Shown here in pieces: positions 46,057 to 54,821 of a stretch of DNA of 64,000 nt. Source of the DNA: Azospirillum ramasamyi (GTDB lineage: Bacteria > Pseudomonadota > Alphaproteobacteria > Azospirillales > Azospirillaceae). Under the pieces are notes generated by a model that did not search any database, had not been told where the DNA came from, and was given only the letters and a program-made list of their open reading frames with translations. The position numbers were made by a program, and so were the translations under genes. The first letter of the stretch is position 1; each line of letters opens with the position of its first letter. Location: the NCBI RefSeq assembly GCF_003233655.1, contig NZ_CP029829.1:339001-403000 (forward strand). The letters run 5' to 3'.

Positions 46057-46626
46057 ATGGGCTTGACTACGGTTCTGACGGTAGAGGAGATCGGGTTGCG
46101 GCTGCTGGCCGCAGCCCTTTGCGGCGCGCTGCTTGGGCTTGACCGCGAAATGCGCGGCAAAGCGGCGGGTTTGCGCACGCATACGCTGATATCCATCAGC
46201 TGCGCCCTGACGACTCTGGTGGCGCTGGAGTTCTATGTCGGGCTGCATGCCAGCGGCGACGAGCGGCCGAGCGACCCGGTGCGCGTCATCCAGGGCGTGG
46301 CCCAGGCGGTCGGCTTCATCAGCGCCGGCGTGATGTTCCGTTCCGGCGACAGCGTGCGCGGGGCGACCACCGCGGCGGTGATCTGGGTGGCGGGCGGGCT
46401 GGGCATCGCCTGCGGCGCCGGATACTACCTGCTGGCGGGGATGGCGCTGGGCCTGTGCCTGATGGTGACGATTCTGTTCACCGTCCTGATGGACCGCTTC
46501 CCGCAGTTCGGCAAGGAGGATGACGACGGCCGCGGTGCCGACGACGACCGCAAGGCGCGGGAGCGGCGCCGCGCCGCCCGTCCGCCGGGCCGGATCAGGC
46601 GGATCGCCCGTCCTGCGTCGCGGTGA
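46057..46626 (+). CDS. MgtC/SapB-family membrane protein
   Basis: A 189-residue inner-membrane protein with about four hydrophobic segments. The family signature is LLGLDREMRGKAAGLRTHTL with GVAQAVGFISAGVMF and GATTAAVIWVAGGLGIACGA. MgtC proteins act in magnesium limitation and ATP synthase control in pathogens; many homologues have unknown roles. The last 40 residues are highly charged (DDDGRGADDDRKARERRRAA). Its 3' end overlaps the converging MFS gene by 32 bases. CGGAG precedes the start. Confidence 0.9.
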   Translation: MGLTTVLTVEEIGLRLLAAALCGALLGLDREMRGKAAGLRTHTLISISCALTTLVALEFYVGLHASGDERPSDPVRVIQGVAQAVGFISAGVMFRSGDSVRGATTAAVIWVAGGLGIACGAGYYLLAGMALGLCLMVTILFTVLMDRFPQFGKEDDDGRGADDDRKARERRRAARPPGRIRRIARPASR

Positions 46627-47797
46627 CGACCAGAAGCCGGTGCGCCAGCAGCGCGCCCAGCGCGCCCAGCCCGATCGCCCCCATCATCGGCAGGGCGCTG
46701 CCGTCGTTCAGATGGCCGACGACGATGCCGACGACGGCCGCGATCGCCATCTGCGTGAAGCCCAGCAGGGACGAGGCGAGCCCGGCCATGGTGGCGTAGG
46801 GGCCGACCGCATTGGCGGTGGCGTTGGGCAGGGTCAGCCCGCTGCCCAGGATGAACAGGAACACCGGCACGAGGATGGCCAGCAGGTGCAGCACCCCGGC
46901 CAGCGCCAGCAGCGCGCCCAACGCCCCGCCGCCGAGCGACACCAGCGTGCCGATACGGATCATGCGGGCGCCGCCCAGCCGCGGCGTCAGCCGTCCGGCC
47001 AGGAAGGTTCCCACCATGTAGCCCATCACCACGGCGCCGAAACTGGCGCCGTACTGCGCCGGCGTCAGGTGCAGCCGGTCGATCAGCACGAAGGACGAGC
47101 CGGAGATGAAGGAGAAGATGCCGCTGTAGGAAAAGGCGACCACCAGCACATAGCCGACGAAGCCGCGGCTGCGCATCAGAAGCAGGTAATTGGCGGCCAG
47201 CCTGCCGGGCCGCAGCGCCTCCTCGTCGCGGTGGGCGTTGGTTTCGCCGAGCATCGACCACACCGCCCCCAGGATGCAGCAGGCGAAGACGGTCAGCAGA
47301 ACGAAGTTGGCGCGCCAGCCGAACCACTCCGTCAGCACGCCGCCCAGCATCGGCCCCACCGCGGGGGCCAAGGCCATCGCCATCGACATATAGGCCAGCA
47401 CCGTGACCGCCCGGTCGCGGCCGAAGACGTCGCGTACCACCGCCCGCGCCACCACCGGCCCGCAGCAGGCGCCCAGCGCCTGGAAGAATCGGGCGACGAT
47501 CAGCCCCTCGATGCTGGTGGTCATGGCGCAGACGGCGCTGGCCGCCAGATAGATGGCCACCCCGACCAGCAGGGTGGGGCGCCGGCCGAACCGGTCGGAC
47601 ATCGGGCCATAGACCAGCTGCGACACGGCGAAGCCGACCAGGAAGATCGACAGCGTCATCTGCACGGTGACGACGTCGGTGTCGAACACCCGGACCAGCG
47701 TCGGCAGCGACGGCAGATAGAGGTCGGTGGACAGCGGGCCGAAGGCGACCAGGGCGGTCAGCAGGATTCGGATCGGCAGGGAATCGGAACGGGGCAT
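46595..47797 (-). CDS. MFS drug exporter, Bcr/CflA type
   Basis: A 400-residue transporter with twelve predicted membrane segments. The start MPRSDSLPIRILLTALVAFG and STDLYLPSLPTLVRVFDTD are typical of the Bcr/CflA drug/H+ antiporters (bicyclomycin, chloramphenicol, sulfonamide and dipeptide export). The loop motif YGPMSDRFGRRPTLLVG is intact. An open stretch of 26 codons upstream of 47797 is not needed. Its tail overlaps the MgtC gene on the opposite strand. Confidence 0.92.
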   Translation of the reverse strand: MPRSDSLPIRILLTALVAFGPLSTDLYLPSLPTLVRVFDTDVVTVQMTLSIFLVGFAVSQLVYGPMSDRFGRRPTLLVGVAIYLAASAVCAMTTSIEGLIVARFFQALGACCGPVVARAVVRDVFGRDRAVTVLAYMSMAMALAPAVGPMLGGVLTEWFGWRANFVLLTVFACCILGAVWSMLGETNAHRDEEALRPGRLAANYLLLMRSRGFVGYVLVVAFSYSGIFSFISGSSFVLIDRLHLTPAQYGASFGAVVMGYMVGTFLAGRLTPRLGGARMIRIGTLVSLGGGALGALLALAGVLHLLAILVPVFLFILGSGLTLPNATANAVGPYATMAGLASSLLGFTQMAIAAVVGIVVGHLNDGSALPMMGAIGLGALGALLAHRLLVVTATQDGRSA

Positions 47798-47920
47798 GGC
47801 AGAGTTGGGCACCGCGGCGGGGAAGCGAGGACGGGGCCGCACTGTATCAGACGAAACCATCCCCGCCAGCGCCATCGCTGCTCAGCAGACCCGCAGTCCG
47901 ACCGGCCAGCGGTTGCGGCA

Positions 47921-48097
47921 TCACTTCGCCGGCAACTCCATGCGGATGCAGCGGGACAGCACCGTGTTGCCGGTCATCTCGCGGTAATTCTGGATGATGA
48001 CCGGCTCGGCGGCCTTGCACTGTTCCATGCTGGCGAACTCCAGGGTGGTCGGGCCGCCCTGGTTCAGGATGAACAGCAGCATCAGCACCCGCTCCAT
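47921..48097 (-). CDS. 58-residue small protein downstream of ribF
   Basis: An uncharacterised short gene, ATG at 48097 and TGA ending at 47921. The product begins MERVLMLLFILNQGGPTTLE, continues FASMEQCKAAEPVIIQNY and ends LSRCIRMELPAK. It has a hydrophobic N-terminus and two cysteines, and looks like small secreted or membrane-linked proteins with an xFxSMExCxxA motif. It begins 15 bases after the ribF stop, with GGGAGCGAG as a plausible binding site, so it is probably co-transcribed with ribF. Codon use matches a real gene (mostly G/C third positions). Confidence 0.65.
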   Translation of the reverse strand: MERVLMLLFILNQGGPTTLEFASMEQCKAAEPVIIQNYREMTGNTVLSRCIRMELPAK

Positions 48098-48112
48098 GCC
48101 CGCTCGCTCCCG

Positions 48113-49054
48113 TCAGCCGGCGGCCAGCACCGCGCGGGCGGCGGCGGCATCCTGGACGATCTGGTCCTTCAGCGCGTCGAAGCTGGGGAACTTCATCTCC
48201 GGCCGCAGGAAGTCGATCATCTGCACCCGGAGATGCAGGTCGTACAGGTCGAGGTCGACGTCGAACAGATGGGCCTCCAGCCGGGCCACGGTGCCGTCCA
48301 CGGTGGGCCGGGCACCGAGATTGGCGACGCCGGGCAGCCAGACGGTCTCGCCGCCGCGGTCGATGCCGGCGCGCACCGCATAGACGCCGAAGGCCGGGCG
48401 CAGATACTCGCCCAGTTCGATGTTGGCGGTGGGAAAGCCGATGGTGCGGCCGCGCTGGTCGCCATGGGCGACGCGCCCCTCGATCTCCCAGGGATGGCCC
48501 AGCACATAGGCCGCCTCGCGCGCCCGGCCGGCCACCAGCGCGTCGCGCACGCGGGTGGAGGAGAATACCCCGCCCTCCGCGTCGGAGACCGGACCGACCT
48601 CCGTCACGCCGAAGCCCTGGGCGCGGCCGGCGCGCAGCAGGAAGGCCGGGTCGCCCGACCGCTTGTGGCCGAACAGGAAATCATAACCGCAGACGACATG
48701 CCGCACGCCCAGGCCGTCGATCAGGATTTCGTCGACGAAGGCCTGCGCGGTCTTGTGGCGGAAACTGTCGTCGAAATGGCAGACGATCAGCTGATCGACG
48801 CCCAACGCCTCGATATGCCGGGTCTTGACCCGGAAGGGTGTCAGGCGGAAGGGCGGGTCGTCGGGACGGAAGACGCTGCGCGGATGCGGTTCGAAGGTGA
48901 CCACGGCGGACGGCGCGCCCATCTCGGCCGCCAGGCGCTGGGCGGTGCCGATGACCGTCTGATGTCCGCGGTGAACGCCGTCGAAATTGCCGAGCGCCAC
49001 GACGGCGCCCCGCGCTTCGGCCGGCAGGTCGGCGGTGTGTCTGTACAGTCGCAT
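48113..49054 (-). CDS. ribF: bifunctional riboflavin kinase/FAD synthetase
   Basis: RibF phosphorylates riboflavin to FMN and adenylates FMN to FAD. The 313-residue product has the N-terminal nucleotidyltransferase domain (VALGNFDGVHRGHQTVIGTA, VVTFEPHPRSVF, VVCGYDFLFGHKRSGD, SSTRVRDALVAG) and the C-terminal flavokinase domain (GHPWEIEGRVAHGDQRGRTI, GFPTANIEL, FDVDLDLYDLHLRVQMIDFL). It heads a small minus-strand unit with the 58-residue gene. Confidence 0.96.
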   Translation of the reverse strand: MRLYRHTADLPAEARGAVVALGNFDGVHRGHQTVIGTAQRLAAEMGAPSAVVTFEPHPRSVFRPDDPPFRLTPFRVKTRHIEALGVDQLIVCHFDDSFRHKTAQAFVDEILIDGLGVRHVVCGYDFLFGHKRSGDPAFLLRAGRAQGFGVTEVGPVSDAEGGVFSSTRVRDALVAGRAREAAYVLGHPWEIEGRVAHGDQRGRTIGFPTANIELGEYLRPAFGVYAVRAGIDRGGETVWLPGVANLGARPTVDGTVARLEAHLFDVDLDLYDLHLRVQMIDFLRPEMKFPSFDALKDQIVQDAAAARAVLAAG

Positions 49055-49185
49055 GCGCGCCCCGGTGCTGTGGGCGGACCCCGGCGGGCCCGCTTGCTCG
49101 GGCGTCTATATAGACCGACGCCGACGCGGGGTAAACGCGCCGGCGCTGTCCTGACGCCCGGAGACAACGGTCGGGCGTCGAAAAA

Positions 49186-49635
49186 TCAGCCGCGCGACGG
49201 GACCATCAGCAGCGCCTCGCCTTCCACGACCACGGTTTCGCCGACGGTGCAGACGGTCTTGATGACGCAGCGGCGCTTTTCCGGGATCAGTTCGGTGATG
49301 GTGGCGCGGGCGGTGACGGTGTCGCCGGCGCGGACCGGCGCCTTGAACTTCAGCGTCTGGCTCATGTAGATGCAGCCCGGCCCCGGCAGCTTGGTGCCCA
49401 GCACGGCCGAGATGAAGCCGACCGTCAGCATGCCGTGGGCGATGCGGCCCTGGAACATGGTGGTGGCGGCATATTCCTGGTTGATGTGGACCGGGTTGGT
49501 ATCGCCGGAAATGCCCGCGAACAGGACGATGTCGGCTTCCGTCACCGTCTTGGCGAAGCTCGCTGTCATGCCGACGGACAGGTCTTCGATGCAGTAGCCT
49601 TCGGTATCCTTGCGGACCTGACGAACGTCGTCCAT
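49186..49635 (-). CDS. phaJ: MaoC-like (R)-specific enoyl-CoA hydratase
   Basis: A 149-residue single hot-dog hydratase that links beta-oxidation to polyhydroxyalkanoate synthesis by making (R)-3-hydroxyacyl-CoA. The hydratase-2 motif is SGDTNPVHINQEYA (catalytic Asp and His), followed by FQGRIAHGMLTVGFISAVLG and YMSQTLKFKAPVRAGDTVTA. ATG 49635 follows AGAGGAA; the upstream open stretch lacks the fold. The symbol is by similarity; a role in fatty acid or mesaconyl metabolism is possible. Confidence 0.87.
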   Translation of the reverse strand: MDDVRQVRKDTEGYCIEDLSVGMTASFAKTVTEADIVLFAGISGDTNPVHINQEYAATTMFQGRIAHGMLTVGFISAVLGTKLPGPGCIYMSQTLKFKAPVRAGDTVTARATITELIPEKRRCVIKTVCTVGETVVVEGEALLMVPSRG

Positions 49636-50060
49636 CGCAGCAGTTCCTCTTTCTCTCGGTGCCTGTTCCGGCGTCTGACGCGGGGCGCCGCGCCGTTCGC
49701 TGCGATGCGTCATGTGCGCCGCAGCGATGGGAATGGCACCACGTCTCCTCCAAAAATGCAAAAAAATCTCTAACGTTCCGCACAAGACCGCGGACAGAAC
49801 GGCCGCCTCCCGTGGCAGACGGCACGGAAATCGAAGGACGCAGGGCGCGGCTGGATTACTTCGCAATTGAGGTAAAGCGGCGGAAGCGGCGTCCGATCAA
49901 CAGCTTAACGGAAAATCCCGCCGGCTTCCGCCCCTTGGCGCCAGCTTTGGCGAGACTGTCGGGCGCCGTGCCGGGCCCTGGTGGAGAAGTCCATTTCATT
50001 TCAACCGGTTGAACGGCAGGTGACTGTCGGTTCGGCGGCGCGGTGAAAGCGCGTGGCGCG
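49636..50060. other. intergenic region between converging promoters, no gene
   Basis: No gene is supported in these 425 bases between phaJ and rlpA. An A-rich patch at 49752-49768 and a GGAGGAG-like motif on the minus strand near it lie upstream of phaJ. A 14-base perfect palindrome is listed separately. Confidence 0.4.
50000..50013. promoter_or_regulatory. 14-base perfect palindrome
   Basis: TTCAACCGGTTGAA is fully self-complementary and sits alone in the gap between rlpA and phaJ. It could be an operator or a methylation/recognition site. No partner site was seen nearby. Confidence 0.35.
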
Positions 50061-50094
50061 GGCGCGGCGAATCGGGAAGCGTCTTCGCCGCGCC
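50061..50094 (-). terminator. hairpin after rlpA
   Basis: GGCGCGGCGAA and TTCGCCGCGCC form a perfect 11-base stem starting 7 bases after the rlpA stop on the minus strand. There is no T run, so it may protect the 3' end or act with Rho. Confidence 0.5.
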
Positions 50095-50100
50095 GCAACA

Positions 50101-50700
50101 TTACTTGCCCGATCCGGAGTGCGACACCGTGTCGCTGCCGGTGCCGCCATTATTGCCGCCGCTATCGCCGCTGCCCCCGCCGCGGCGGTTCTCACGGTCC
50201 GCGACCTGCTGGTCGGGGGTGAGCTGCTCGACCTTCGCCTCAACCTTGTCGCGGGCGGTGTCGGTCGGCTGTTCGGACGGTTTGACCTCCACCTTCACCG
50301 GGGCGGTTCCGTCCTCGATCATGTCCAGCTTCCTGGCGGCGGAGCGCGACAGGTCGATCACCCGGCCGTCGACATAGGGGCCGCGGTCGTTGACGATGAC
50401 GTCGACGCTCTTGCCGTTCTCCTCGTTCGTGACCGTGGCCTTGGTGCCGAGCGGCAGCGCCCGCGAGGCCGCCGTCGGCTTGTTCTGGTTCATCGTCTCG
50501 CCGCTGGCGGTGGTGCGGCCGTGGAATTTCTGGCTGTAGAAGGAGGCCTCTCCCTTGTGGACGAGAACCCCCTCTCCATCCTCATGTTGTTCGACACGCA
50601 CGGGCGGAACCTTGGCCTTTTCGTTCGCAAGCGCCGGGACGGCGGTTCCGCTGACGGCCGTGACGGCAAGCGCAAGGACGATGTTTCGCATTGTCTTCAT
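50101..50700 (-). CDS. rlpA: RlpA-like septal lytic transglycosylase
   Basis: A 199-residue secreted protein. The signal peptide is MKTMRNIVLALAVTAVSGTA to VPALA. The double-psi beta-barrel domain (about residues 45-130) has GEASFYSQKFHGRTTASGE, PLGTKATVTNEENGKSVDVI and NDRGPYVDGRVIDLSRSAAR, with the catalytic Asp and His region of RlpA. The C-terminal tail is low-complexity (GGGSGDSGGNNGGTGSD) and lacks a SPOR domain, so septal targeting may differ. GGAGG is upstream of the start. Confidence 0.88.
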   Translation of the reverse strand: MKTMRNIVLALAVTAVSGTAVPALANEKAKVPPVRVEQHEDGEGVLVHKGEASFYSQKFHGRTTASGETMNQNKPTAASRALPLGTKATVTNEENGKSVDVIVNDRGPYVDGRVIDLSRSAARKLDMIEDGTAPVKVEVKPSEQPTDTARDKVEAKVEQLTPDQQVADRENRRGGGSGDSGGNNGGTGSDTVSHSGSGK

Positions 50701-50868
50701 CGGTACACCTCCAACGGCGGACCAACACCATCCAAGGAAAAGAGTTCCGCCGTGAATCATGATCAAGATATCGTTGCTATTTCCGGTTTCGAGTATCTTG
50801 GTGAATTCGGATAATACGTCGGCAGGGGCCTTCTTCAGGTTGCCTGCGCAACGTTCAGGAGAGAAAAC

Positions 50869-51915
50869 ATGGCCGACGATTCCGCTTGGACTGTAACGGG
50901 AGCGATGCCGGACCTGAGCCATGTGGAGATGCGGTCCGTCGCGATGGCCGATGGCGCGCGGCTGCGGGTCGCCGTCTGGCCGAAGCCGAAGCCGAAGCCG
51001 GAGCGGGTGCGCGGCACGGCGCTGGTGCTGACCGGCCGCGCCGAGTTCATCGAGAAATATGCGGAAACCGCGAGCGCGCTGGCGGACCGCGGCTTCCGCG
51101 TGGTGGCGGTCGACTGGCGCAACCAGGGCCTGTCGGACCGGCCGCTGACCAACCGGCAGATCCACCACCTGACCGATTTCGCGCTGCTGGTCGACGATCT
51201 CGACTGCGTGTACCGGCAGGTGGCGGCGCCGGTCGCGGCGGAAACCGGCGGGCCGCTGATCCTGCTGGCGCATTCCATGGGCGGCCTCGTGGCGACGCTG
51301 GCGCTGGTCCGCCATGCCGGCGACGATCCCGGCCGCTATGCCGCCGTGCTGCTGTCGGCGCCGATGTACGCCATCCACACCGGACCGCTGCCGCGCCGGC
51401 TGGCCCGGGCGCTGGCCTCCCTGGGGCTGGCCCGCGGATGGGGCGCCCGCTATGCGCCGTGGCAGGGAGATTACGACCCGGCGGAGGGCGTCTTCCGGCC
51501 GGACAACAAGATCACCGCGGATCCCCGGCGCTATGCCGCCTTCCACACCCCCTATGCCGAGCGGCCGGAGCTGCGCGTCGGCGGCGTCAGCTTCGCCTGG
51601 GTGGCGGCGGCGTTGGACGCGGAGGATGCGCTCTGCCATGGCGGTCTGCCGCTGGAGCGGGTGCGCACGCCGGTCCTGCTGCTGAGCGCGCCCGGCGACC
51701 GGGTGGTCCGGGCGGGGCTTCACCGCGAGGTGGCCGACCGGCTCGGCAACGCCCATCTTGTCGAGTATCCCGGGGCGAAGCACGAACTGCTGATGGAATG
51801 CGACGCCATCCGCGACCGGGTGTGGGCGGACATCGACGACTTCCTCGACAGGACGCTCGATGACGAGACCGTTCACAAGACACTTGCGTCGTCCGGCGGC
51901 TCTGTCGTCGGATAG
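50869..51915 (+). CDS. alpha/beta hydrolase, lysophospholipase-like
   Basis: A 348-residue serine hydrolase of the Hydrolase_4 (PldB/monoglyceride lipase-like) group. Motifs: LVLTGRAEFIEKYAETASAL, VDWRNQGLSDRPLTNR, the nucleophile elbow LLAHSMGGLVATLAL, and the acid/His pair in LLLSAPGDRVVRAG and YPGAKHELLMECD. It lacks a signal peptide. AGGAGAG precedes the ATG. The next gene follows after 30 bases on the same strand. Confidence 0.88.
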   Translation: MADDSAWTVTGAMPDLSHVEMRSVAMADGARLRVAVWPKPKPKPERVRGTALVLTGRAEFIEKYAETASALADRGFRVVAVDWRNQGLSDRPLTNRQIHHLTDFALLVDDLDCVYRQVAAPVAAETGGPLILLAHSMGGLVATLALVRHAGDDPGRYAAVLLSAPMYAIHTGPLPRRLARALASLGLARGWGARYAPWQGDYDPAEGVFRPDNKITADPRRYAAFHTPYAERPELRVGGVSFAWVAAALDAEDALCHGGLPLERVRTPVLLLSAPGDRVVRAGLHREVADRLGNAHLVEYPGAKHELLMECDAIRDRVWADIDDFLDRTLDDETVHKTLASSGGSVVG

Positions 51916-51945
51916 GCGCCTTCAGGACCAGAGGTGCCCCTCAGC

Positions 51946-52959
51946 ATGACCGATTTCTGGACGGCGTCCGGCTTCCATCTGTTGACCCGCGACGCCGACA
52001 ACCATCTGGCGGTGACGCCCGATTTCCTCCGCGCCTATCTGCTGCGGCCCGAGATGCGCCCGCCGGAGGAGGCCTGCGACGCCGAGCGCACGCTGCACGC
52101 CGCCTTGCTGGACGATCCGGCGCGGACGGTGCCCGCCCCGCTGCTCGACGCCATCGCCGACCCGGACGCGCGGGAGAATTTCCAGGTCTGGCTGGCCTTC
52201 CGCGACCGGCTGCTGGCCGCCGGGACGCTGGAGGGCTGCTACATCCGCCTGTTCCGCGAGGGCGCGCGCGGCGTGCCCGGCCTGTTCATCGACCAGATGG
52301 CCCATGCCATCCTGCGCGGCATCCTGGACGGAACCCCGTCGGGCCTGCGCGCCCGTGCCGGCGAACTGTTCTTCCGCGAGCAGACGGTGTCGGTCGACGA
52401 CGGCCGCGTCCGCGTCGCCGATGCCGAGACGGTGGAGACCATGGCGGCGTCCGGCGGCTTCGGCTCGCTGGGCCGGCTGGTGGTGGAGGCCGGAACCGCC
52501 CCCCGCAGCGTCGATCTGGACATCCTGGACGAGACGAACCACCCGCTCTATTGGGGCCGCGACGCCCGGCACGACACCGTGCTGGACATCACCTTCGCCG
52601 CCGCCGGGCTGGACGCGCTGGCCCGCGTTCTGGAGGCCTGGGTGGCGCATTTCCTGGGCGTGACGGTCGGCATCCAGCCGGTGCAGAACATCCGCGACGA
52701 CCGCTGGGTCTGGCATGTCGGGCTCGACAGCTCCGCCACGGCGATCCTCAACGACCTCTACAACGGGGTGGAGGTGGGAGAGGACAGGCTGGCCCGCATC
52801 CTCGCCCTGTTCCGCCTGGACTTCGCCGATCCCGCCGCCATGCGTCCCGACCTCGCCGGCCGGCCGGTCTATCTCGGGCTGGCGATGACGGAAGGGCGGC
52901 GGCTGAAGCTGAAGCCGCAGAATCTGCTGGTGAACCTGCCGCTGGCCTCGGTGGCTTGA
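51946..52959 (+). CDS. conserved hypothetical protein (DUF6352-like)
   Basis: A 337-residue soluble protein starting MTDFWTASGFHLLTRDADNH, which I think belongs to the uncharacterised DUF6352 group. It contains GLFIDQMAHAILRGILDG, ELFFREQTVSVDDGRVRVAD and ends GRRLKLKPQNLLVNLPLASV. No catalytic motif is recognisable. The ATG at 51946 fits GAGGTG at 51931-51936; a GTG four codons earlier is an alternative. The position after a hydrolase gene gives no clear hint of role. Confidence 0.7.
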   Translation: MTDFWTASGFHLLTRDADNHLAVTPDFLRAYLLRPEMRPPEEACDAERTLHAALLDDPARTVPAPLLDAIADPDARENFQVWLAFRDRLLAAGTLEGCYIRLFREGARGVPGLFIDQMAHAILRGILDGTPSGLRARAGELFFREQTVSVDDGRVRVADAETVETMAASGGFGSLGRLVVEAGTAPRSVDLDILDETNHPLYWGRDARHDTVLDITFAAAGLDALARVLEAWVAHFLGVTVGIQPVQNIRDDRWVWHVGLDSSATAILNDLYNGVEVGEDRLARILALFRLDFADPAAMRPDLAGRPVYLGLAMTEGRRLKLKPQNLLVNLPLASVA

Positions 52960-52996
52960 GGGCATCGCCGGGGGGAGGGAGGGGGCGAACGCTCCC

Positions 52997-54157
52997 TCAG
53001 CCCCCCAGCAGCGCTCCCACCGGCTTCAGCGGTTCGTGCGCGTCGAACAGGATCTTCAGGATCGCCAGGATCGGCACCGCCAGCAGCGCGCCGGGGATGC
53101 CCCACAGCCAGCCCCAGAACAGGATCGACACGAACACCGCGATGGGGTTGAGCGACAGCCGGCGGCCGACGATCATCGGCGTCAGGAAATTGCCCTCGAT
53201 GGTGGTCAGCGCCACGAAGGACAGAGGCGGCAGGATGATGTTGCCGAGTCCGTCGAAGGTCAGGACCGACACCAGGAACAGGACGCCGGTCATCACCGCC
53301 GGGCCGATGAAGGGGATGTAGTTGGCCACCGCCACCAGCACCCCCCACAGGGCCGGGTTGGGCAGCCCCCACAGCCACATGACCAGGCCGGTGGCGACCC
53401 CGAGCACCACGTTGATCACGGTGATGGTCAGCAGATAGGCGGCGATGTTCTGCTGCAGCGTCGCCGCGACCATGGCGTAATGCACGCGGTCGTCGACATT
53501 GCGCATGGTGCCGATCAGCGCCTCCAGCGAATGGCGGCCTCTCGCCAGGAAGAAATAGAGCAGGACCTGCAGGATCACGACATTGACGATCACCGATTCG
53601 ACCTGGCTGATCGCCTGTTCCATCAGCGACGGGCCGCGCAGAACCACCTCGCGCACCGGGCCGGCCTCGTCGCCGGTCTCCTTGGCGATCTGCTCGATCT
53701 GGCGGGAGGCCTCGCGGGCCCGTTCGATGCCGGCGCGGATGTCGCCCAGCTTGAATTCCAGCTCGTGCAGGACGCGCGGCATGCGGTTGACCCATTCGGC
53801 CGCCGGGGCCGACAGGGTGTAGACCGCCAGCAGCACGCTGCCGAACAGCGAGATGACCATGATGGCGGCGCCGATCCCTTCGGGAATGCCGATGCGGTAG
53901 AGCGCGCGGACCAGCGGCCGCAGCAGGAAGCTGAGGATCAGCGCCAGCATGATCGGCAGCAGGACTTCGCGTCCGAAATACAGCGCGAACAGCACGGCGA
54001 TCACGAACAGGCCGACGGTGGCGATGGTCATCGGGTCGCGACGGTTGCCGGGCGGCGGCAGGGGCTCCGTCACCGGTTCCGGCGTTCCGGCAAGCGGCGC
54101 CTCGGGCGCGGGGGGAAACGAAGGGGGAGCCGAGGCGAGCGGGCTGCGGTCTGTCAT
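52997..54157 (-). CDS. AI-2E/PerM-family membrane protein
   Basis: A 386-residue inner-membrane protein with about eight hydrophobic segments and a proline-rich cytosolic N-terminus (SAPPSFPPAPEAPLAGTPEP). The family C-terminus is clear: IVGRRLSLNPIAVFVSILFW and GWLWGIPGALLAVPILAILK. Members include putative permeases and sodium/proton antiporters; AI-2 export is proven for only a few. The frame is open far upstream of 54157, but that part lies opposite the creA gene. Confidence 0.9.
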   Translation of the reverse strand: MTDRSPLASAPPSFPPAPEAPLAGTPEPVTEPLPPPGNRRDPMTIATVGLFVIAVLFALYFGREVLLPIMLALILSFLLRPLVRALYRIGIPEGIGAAIMVISLFGSVLLAVYTLSAPAAEWVNRMPRVLHELEFKLGDIRAGIERAREASRQIEQIAKETGDEAGPVREVVLRGPSLMEQAISQVESVIVNVVILQVLLYFFLARGRHSLEALIGTMRNVDDRVHYAMVAATLQQNIAAYLLTITVINVVLGVATGLVMWLWGLPNPALWGVLVAVANYIPFIGPAVMTGVLFLVSVLTFDGLGNIILPPLSFVALTTIEGNFLTPMIVGRRLSLNPIAVFVSILFWGWLWGIPGALLAVPILAILKILFDAHEPLKPVGALLGG

Positions 54158-54280
54158 CGCGGTGGCCGGACCTCCGGAGGACGGCGCTTGACGGCGGCGC
54201 CGGACCCTCCGATCTAGGGGAGTGTTTTGCCGGGCCGCACCTCCTGCGGTCCCCCCGTCCTTGCCGGAGACCCAGTCGCG

Positions 54281-54805
54281 ATGCGCAGCCCGCTTCCCCT
54301 TATGAACGTTTCCGCCGGCCTTTTGGTTCTGGGCCTGCTGACAGCAGGGCTCACGCTCCGCTCCGCGGCGGCGGACGAGGTGGTCGGCCGCTTCTCCAAC
54401 GACTGGACCGGCAACGGGCTGCAGGTGCAGGCGATCGAGGATCCCGGCGTGAAGGGCGTCACCTGCCATCTGGTCGATTTCGACCGCAGCCTGCTCGACC
54501 GGCTGAGCAAGGGCAACTGGTTCGAGGATCCGTCCAACGCCTCCATCTCCTGCCGCCAGACAGGGCCGATCACCGTCGGCGACATCGATCTGTCGCAAAA
54601 GGGGGAGGAGGTCTTCTCCGAACGGAAAAGCCTGGTTTTCAAGTCGATCGCCATCCGTCGCATCTACGACCGGCCGAACGACACGCTGGTTTATGTGGTG
54701 TACAGCCGGCAAGTGAAGGACGCATCCGCCAAGATGTCGATCTCGACCGTGCCGCTGTTCAGCGCCAACGCCACCTGGACGAAGGGCAAGCCGCCGGCGA
54801 AGTGA
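54281..54805 (+). CDS. creA: CreA-family periplasmic protein
   Basis: A 174-residue exported protein. A signal peptide (MNVSAGLLVLGLLTAGLTLR to SAAA) is followed by the CreA core: DEVVGRFSNDWTGNGLQVQA, DPGVKGVTCHLVDFDRS, DPSNASISCRQTGPITVGDI and RIYDRPNDTLVYVVYSRQVK. The function of CreA is unknown. Start 54281 has GGAGA upstream; Met 54302 is an alternative. It is divergent from the PerM gene. Confidence 0.9.
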   Translation: MRSPLPLMNVSAGLLVLGLLTAGLTLRSAAADEVVGRFSNDWTGNGLQVQAIEDPGVKGVTCHLVDFDRSLLDRLSKGNWFEDPSNASISCRQTGPITVGDIDLSQKGEEVFSERKSLVFKSIAIRRIYDRPNDTLVYVVYSRQVKDASAKMSISTVPLFSANATWTKGKPPAK

Positions 54806-54821
54806 GGAATCCCGTCCGGGA

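Noticed and set aside
46520..49369. A 949-codon plus-strand frame opposite the MFS and ribF genes
   Set aside because: Repetitive Gln/His/Arg-rich translation typical of the antisense of a GC-rich gene; both genes on the other strand have clear domains.
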